Positions 62,591-64,000 of a stretch of DNA of 64,000 nucleotides are shown here, in pieces. This DNA comes from Cladophialophora immunda (Eukaryota; Ascomycota; Eurotiomycetes; Chaetothyriales; Herpotrichiellaceae). The position numbers and the translations under genes are program-made. Below the pieces are notes generated by a model. The model worked only from the letters and a program-made list of their open reading frames with translations, was not told where the DNA came from and made no database searches. How positions within the stretch are numbered: position 1 is the stretch's first letter; each line of letters begins with the position of its first letter. The DNA is taken from assembly GCF_000835495.1 (NCBI RefSeq), contig NW_015622541.1:5022001-5086000 (forward strand), read 5' to 3'.

Positions 62591-63488
62591 GTTGAGTCGA
62601 TCATTTCGACCTGAGGTTTGGAAAATTATGGATGCATGCGTACAAGTGGGGATTTTGATGACACTCCGTTACGAGTAGGATCAGGAGTGGTTGCCGGGAA
62701 TAGGGTGGAAAAGAGAGATTGGCCGAAGGAGGCTAGCGTACCGGGTAACTCGGTTCTTTGATTGGGCCAAGTGGACTCTCCGCCTCAGGGGCCTCAGCCC
62801 TGCTCAGCGAGTGAGGTTTTGACGTTCCAGTGTACAAGCTTCCAACGCGCGGAAACCGGGCGAAAGTCCCGCGTGCCATCCCTCAATAAGTCGTCATTCA
62901 ATCGAAGCACATTCCAAAGATCGATGATCTATTGAGAGTGGCAGAAGTGAACATGAGGTGGCAGAAATGGAGCAGTAGCTGATGAACTTTATTCTTCTCT
63001 GCCACTGCCGCTAGCCCTGACCACACAGCATAGACCTTGTCATTATGGTGCAGAGGGTGATCTCCAAACTCTCAAGAGTTGCAGGTATAGGCGACGAACA
63101 GTGACAAAATTACCCATGCGGGCACATCATGGTGGCGAGGAGTTAGAGAGATCGTCCGACCCAGAGTGAATACACTTGTGTTACATGATGGCATTGACAG
63201 GGTTGTAGTACGTTGGACTTTATCAGCAATTTGTCGAAGATGACCACACTGAAGCGATGTACTCTTCTCGTGACTGGGGTTAAGAAAAGCATGGGCTTGG
63301 GGCAGAACCGGGGGAGTTTCTGCCAAGACGATGGTAGTAGTTGAATGTAAATCCGGTACATAAGTACACTTGTCATATCGTCAAGTACGACAGCTTTTAA
63401 TGCTCAGACAATACAGGAGGTGCTGAAAGATCGTAAAGCACATTTGTGATGATATTCCAGTCATGCCGCGCAGCTTGCCTTCACTGAA
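62591..63488. other. convergent intergenic
   Basis: 3' flanks of the flavoprotein (+) and the edge gene (-). A 84-codon minus frame at 63072-63326 has no recognisable domain. Confidence 0.5.
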
Positions 63489-64000
63489 TCAACAGGCTGG
63501 CCAGCTCACAGCCGGAAACTCTGTATAAAAGTCTTCTTCCGTAAGAGTGATGTGGGCTTCCTGCTCTCGTTGGATCGTCTTCGACGCTTGTTTCAGGCCG
63601 AGAGATGTCCCAATCTCCTCAAGTGTTTTGTGCGCCTGCGTTCGTTGTGAATTGTTACTCCAGCGGCTGTGAAGAACGACATCTAGCGGCCACAAAAGAT
63701 GCTCTCCACCTAGGACTCTTTGCGCCGTTTGAGTTACCAGTTGGCCCCTCGAGTCGACTCTTTGCAAGTGGAAAGGTATGCTGTCGCATATCGCAGACAA
63801 CATGTTGGTGATAGTCTGGGCGGATCGCTTGACCTTTGGTACCACGTTCTGTCTGGAAGAGGGACAAATATAGACCACATTCTCCACAATTTCAATGATG
63901 AGCTCATGAAGAGCAATACGAGCACATCGATACTGGTTCCATACCTTGCCAACCTGGATATCGTTGTAAAAGTCCATAGTGGCGTCAAGCACATCTGAAA
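63489..64000 (-). CDS. partial: C-terminal part of a fungal C6-type regulator
   Basis: Only the 3' end is in the window; the gene runs off the right edge. The 167 visible residues (WNQYRCARIALHELIIEIVENV, then LGGEHLLWPLDVVLHSRWSNNSQRTQAHKTLEEIG, LGLKQASKTIQRE) resemble the C-terminal helical region of fungal proteins annotated as C6 transcription factors with a short N-terminal cluster. DNA-binding residues lie outside the window, so the call depends on the tail alone. Convergent with the flavoprotein gene. Confidence 0.55.
   Translation of the reverse strand, partial: SDVLDATMDFYNDIQVGKVWNQYRCARIALHELIIEIVENVVYICPSSRQNVVPKVKRSAQTITNMLSAICDSIPFHLQRVDSRGQLVTQTAQRVLGGEHLLWPLDVVLHSRWSNNSQRTQAHKTLEEIGTSLGLKQASKTIQREQEAHITLTEEDFYTEFPAVSWPAC

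Noticed and set aside
1..64000. tRNA, rRNA, CRISPR or intact transposon
   Set aside because: No tRNA-like T-arm/anticodon pattern, rRNA segment, regular direct-repeat array, transposase or reverse-transcriptase frame was found by eye on either strand; a covariance-model scan would be decisive for tRNAs.

Overview
The window is nuclear DNA from a filamentous ascomycete (Pezizomycotina). The evidence is short spliceosomal introns (about 49-240 nt, mostly 50-85) with GT..CTRAY..AG signals, five complete Zn2Cys6 regulators and part of a sixth, P450s with an N-terminal membrane anchor, and eukaryotic ribosomal protein genes uS8 (Rps22) and eS25. The mix of aromatic, heterocycle and amine catabolism genes with many transporters is what I would expect of a black yeast (Chaetothyriales), but that placement is a guess. 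Coding regions were rebuilt by hand-splicing, and in each complete multi-exon model the exon lengths sum to a multiple of three.

Layout. (1) 0.4-9 kb: a CYP53/benzoate-hydroxylase-like P450, a Zn2Cys6 regulator and a 12-exon sugar transporter. (2) 9-16 kb: a hypothetical membrane protein, a Kelch-repeat protein divergent from a Zn2Cys6 regulator, with an exact 15-bp motif scattered around the pair, and a small DUF202-type membrane protein. (3) 16.8-22.5 kb: a housekeeping island with Rps22, eS25, a membrane-anchored cytochrome b5-like (MAPR) protein, a Pex22-like peroxin and an NTF2-like protein. (4) 23-31 kb: a 4,5-dihydroxyphthalate decarboxylase-like gene divergent from an MFS transporter, followed by a Zn2Cys6 regulator and a second P450, which looks like a small aromatic-acid cluster. 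(5) 31.7-43 kb: a cyanuric acid hydrolase/barbiturase-type ring-opening amidase, a GST, a Zn2Cys6 regulator, a polytopic membrane protein, a secreted BBE-type FAD oxidase and a Baeyer-Villiger monooxygenase. (6) 43-50 kb: a class III aminotransferase divergent from an amino-acid permease, with a Zn2Cys6/ARCA-like regulator. (7) 51-64 kb: an NtaA/DszA-type FMN monooxygenase, a Dal5-like permease, a second amino-acid permease, a metal-dependent amidohydrolase of the AtzB/TrzN/guanine-deaminase class, a fumarate-reductase-like flavoprotein and the 3' part of another regulator.

The most interesting reading is that regions 5-7 hold a fungal nitrogen-scavenging repertoire: a ring-opening amidase of a mostly bacterial family, a TrzN/AtzB-class deaminating hydrolase, a flavin monooxygenase of a C-N/C-S cleaving family, a ureide-type permease, two amino-acid permeases and an omega-aminotransferase. 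Together these could take up and dismantle s-triazine, barbiturate or oxidised pyrimidine compounds. The co-function is inference; each family call rests on motifs seen in the translations. No rRNA or tRNA gene, CRISPR array or intact transposon was recognised.
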